From NCBI GenBank assembly GCA_903874585.1, contig CAIQSY010000161.1, positions 1-6,589 of the forward strand: a stretch of DNA of 6,589 bases, read 5' to 3'. Origin of the DNA: an uncultured Chlorobiaceae bacterium. GTDB taxonomy: Bacteria > Bacteroidota > Chlorobiia > Chlorobiales > Chlorobiaceae. Each line of letters begins with the position of its first letter. The stretch's first letter is position 1. The translations under genes were made by a program, and so were the position numbers. Below the pieces are notes generated by a model that was not told where the DNA came from, ran no database searches, and saw nothing but the letters and a program-made list of their open reading frames with translations. Shown piece after piece: positions 4,442-6,589 of the stretch.

Positions 4442-6589
4442 TTACTGAATTTTCAGATTGGCATACTGCACCATAAGCGTCTTCTCTCCCGCACTGCGGA
4501 AGGTTATACGCACTTTCTGCTTGGTGCCACTTCCCTGAACGTCAAGCACCACGCCCGGACCAAAAAGCGCATGATGCACCATCACCCCTTTTCGAAGCGC
4601 TGAAGGTTCTGGCTTCTGACTCGCTGCGGCTGATGACTGGGTTGATGGCGATGGTGTTTTCGGCTGATAACCTCGCGGCATTGACGATCCAAACGCCGGG
4701 CGCTCTTTTGCAAGACGATCGGAGAGTAGCGTTCCACCCTCAGTCTGAACGATGGATGAATCAATTTCGCTGATAAACGTTGACGGCAGCGATTGATGCA
4801 ACTGCCCGTACTGGTAACGGCTCTGCGCCCACGAAAGGAAAATTTTCTCCTGCGCACGAGTCATTGCTACGTAAAAAAGACGCCGTTCCTCCTCAAGCTC
4901 CTCGGGCTCATAGCAGTGCAGCGGAAAAAGTCGCTCCTCAAGCCCTGTAATAAACACCACAGGAAACTCCAGCCCTTTCGCTGCATGAACCGTCATAAGC
5001 GAAACAAAATTGTCGGAATCCTGCGTCTCCTCATAATCGGAAGCAAGGGAGATATTCTCAAGAAAATCACCAAGCGAGCCGCCGTCAGGATTGTGGTCGG
5101 CAAAATCGCGAGCCATCGAAAGGAGTTCCTGCAAGTTTTCGTGCCGCACCAAAGATTCCGGTGTATTCTCCGCCTGCAACAGCAAGGGAATCGAGGTGAG
5201 ATTGAACAACTCCGTCAACACTTCAAAGACCGTACCGTTCACAGCGAGAAGCTTGAGCGCCTCAATAACTGTGCTGAACGACGAAAGAGCATTGACCAAT
5301 CGCGCCGGAAAACCACCCTCTGCAGCCCGCTTGATAGCATCGTACAGGCTGATATTGCGCATATCCGCGAACTCTTTGAGCTTGGTAATGCTGACATCGC
5401 CAATTTTTCGCGGCGGGAAATTGATAATTCTCAAGAGCGATTCGCCATCGCGCTCATTGAGAATGAAACGAAGATACGCAACAGCATCCTTGATCTCCTT
5501 GCGCTTATAAAACGAGACACTGCCGAATAAGCGGTAAGGAATCCGATGCTGACGCATAGTATCCTCAAGCACACGCGACTGCGCATTGGTACGATAAAAA
5601 ATAGCAAAGCTGCGGAAATCATACGCATGGCTCTGACGCAACATGCGGATCTGTTCACCAACTCGCTCAGCCTCATTGCGCTCATTATAAGCCTCAATCA
5701 GCGTCAGAGGCTCACCATCATCGCGATGCGAAATCAGCTCTTTTTTAATCTGCCGGAGATTGCGACCGATAACGCTGTTCGCGGCTTTGAGAATGTTGCC
5801 GGTACTCCGATAATTCTCGACAAGCTTGAAGGTCAACGCCTCATTATAATCGTCCTGAAAGTTCAGAATATTGGAGATATCAGCGCCGCGCCAGGAGTAG
5901 ATTGACTGCGCATCATCGCCCACGACAAAGATATTGCGGTGACTTGCACCGAGCATTTTGGCGACAAGGTACTGCGCGCGATTCGTATCCTGATACTCAT
6001 CAATCATGATGTAACGGAACGAATTCTGCAACTCAGCGAGCACCTCTGGATGCGAATTGAAAAGCTCAAGCGGCTTGATCAGCAGATCATCAAAATCAAG
6101 CGCGTTATTCTCCCGCAACTTTTTGGCGTACACCTCATAAATCTGCGCTGCCTTCTGCTGATTGTAATCACTCGCATTACGATGAAACTCATCGGGTAGA
6201 ATGAAGCTGTTTTTAGCGCGGCTGATAAGGCTCTGCACCGTATTGACCGGCACTGACTCAACAGATATATTGAGTTCCGTCATTGACTGGCGAATCAAGC
6301 TTTTACTATCATCCGTATCAAAAATTGAGAAGTTCCGATCGTAGCCAATACGGTCGATGGAGTTGCGGAGAAGTCGGGCAAAAATTGAATGGAAAGTGCC
6401 GATCCACAAACCACGTGAACTGCCCTGATGAAGCAATGTATCCACACGGTGGCGCATTTCACCGGCGGCCTTGTTGGTAAACGTAAGTGCTAAAATATTG
6501 TTTGGCGAAACGCCTTCGTGGTTAATAAGATAGGCTATACGGTAGGTTATCACTCGGGTTTTACCTGAACCTGCACCAGCGAGTACCAT
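4442..6589 (-). CDS. uvrD: ATP-dependent 3'-5' DNA helicase UvrD/PcrA (N-terminus beyond the right edge)
   Basis: 715 residues are visible; the ATG at the very edge is an internal Met, since Walker A starts 3 residues later while full-length members have about 20-30 residues before it (Q motif). Superfamily 1A motifs in order: I AGAGSGKTR (4-12), Ia LTFTNKAAGEM (35-45), Ib TFHSIFARLLR (65-75), LDFDDLL (164-170), II IMIDEYQDTN (194-203), III VVGDDAQSIYSWRGAD (222-237), IV LVENYRST (256-263), V SLMTVHAAKGLEFPVVF (530-546) and VI EEERRLFYVAMTRAQ (566-580). A proline/serine-rich linker (about 638-664) leads to a C-terminal Tudor-like module (VHHALFGPGVVLDVQGSG, about 671-688), which in PcrA/UvrD contacts RNA polymerase. 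All ATPase motifs look intact. The family unwinds DNA in nucleotide excision and mismatch repair and removes RecA filaments or backtracked polymerase. This architecture excludes Rep, RecB and AddA. It is followed after 1 nt by the glycosyltransferase gene. Confidence 0.95.
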   Translation of the reverse strand: MVLAGAGSGKTRVITYRIAYLINHEGVSPNNILALTFTNKAAGEMRHRVDTLLHQGSSRGLWIGTFHSIFARLLRNSIDRIGYDRNFSIFDTDDSKSLIRQSMTELNISVESVPVNTVQSLISRAKNSFILPDEFHRNASDYNQQKAAQIYEVYAKKLRENNALDFDDLLIKPLELFNSHPEVLAELQNSFRYIMIDEYQDTNRAQYLVAKMLGASHRNIFVVGDDAQSIYSWRGADISNILNFQDDYNEALTFKLVENYRSTGNILKAANSVIGRNLRQIKKELISHRDDGEPLTLIEAYNERNEAERVGEQIRMLRQSHAYDFRSFAIFYRTNAQSRVLEDTMRQHRIPYRLFGSVSFYKRKEIKDAVAYLRFILNERDGESLLRIINFPPRKIGDVSITKLKEFADMRNISLYDAIKRAAEGGFPARLVNALSSFSTVIEALKLLAVNGTVFEVLTELFNLTSIPLLLQAENTPESLVRHENLQELLSMARDFADHNPDGGSLGDFLENISLASDYEETQDSDNFVSLMTVHAAKGLEFPVVFITGLEERLFPLHCYEPEELEEERRLFYVAMTRAQEKIFLSWAQSRYQYGQLHQSLPSTFISEIDSSIVQTEGGTLLSDRLAKERPAFGSSMPRGYQPKTPSPSTQSSAAASQKPEPSALRKGVMVHHALFGPGVVLDVQGSGTKQKVRITFRSAGEKTLMVQYANLKIQ

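Noticed and set aside
4793..5530. 245-codon open frame on the plus strand
   Set aside because: It lies wholly antisense to the helicase gene, whose motifs run unbroken through the region. The product is rich in Arg and Lys with no recognisable domain, as expected of a shadow frame.
4442..6589. Defence-system helicase (for example a Gabija- or Zorya-like module) with an accessory operon
   Set aside because: The motif set and the C-terminal Tudor-like module match housekeeping UvrD/PcrA, and the neighbours are not nucleases or other defence proteins.

Overview
The window carries six protein-coding genes, all on the minus strand, so transcription runs from high to low coordinates. The content points to a green sulfur bacterium (Chlorobiaceae, a Chlorobium/Pelodictyon-like organism of moderate GC). 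Three genes support this. The first is the N-terminus of a monomeric-type NADP isocitrate dehydrogenase, the kind used in the reductive TCA cycle of Chlorobium. The second is a FabI enoyl-ACP reductase of the Bacteroidetes/Chlorobi sequence subtype. The third is an ArsA/Get3-family ATPase with an HSP20-like C-terminal domain, a form known from photosynthetic bacteria and plastids. The taxonomic call is an inference from protein sequence memory and was not checked by search.

Layout in transcription order. The first block (about 6589 to 2819) is a tight three-gene unit: a UvrD/PcrA-type DNA helicase whose first residues lie beyond the window edge, a GT-B glycosyltransferase of the MJ1255/VC2487 type starting 1 nt after the helicase stop, and a nitroreductase-family flavoprotein whose start overlaps or abuts the glycosyltransferase stop. 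A weak hairpin about 64 nt past the nitroreductase stop may end this unit. Next, after a 115-nt gap, comes the ArsA/Get3-like ATPase (2703 to 1402). After a 127-nt gap comes fabI (1274 to 393). After a 243-nt gap, AT-rich near its downstream end, the isocitrate dehydrogenase gene starts at 149 and runs off the left edge.

Functionally this looks like ordinary chromosomal housekeeping: DNA repair, envelope glycosylation, redox, membrane-protein chaperoning, fatty acid elongation and central carbon metabolism. The helicase, glycosyltransferase and nitroreductase are probably co-transcribed, but nothing in the sequence shows that they share a pathway. I see no RNA genes, mobile elements, CRISPR arrays or attachment sites, and no clear undescribed system. 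The items most worth a second look are the ArsA/Get3d-like protein, the translational coupling in the helicase block with a possible TTG start for the nitroreductase, and a short direct repeat spaced exactly 40 bp apart upstream of fabI.
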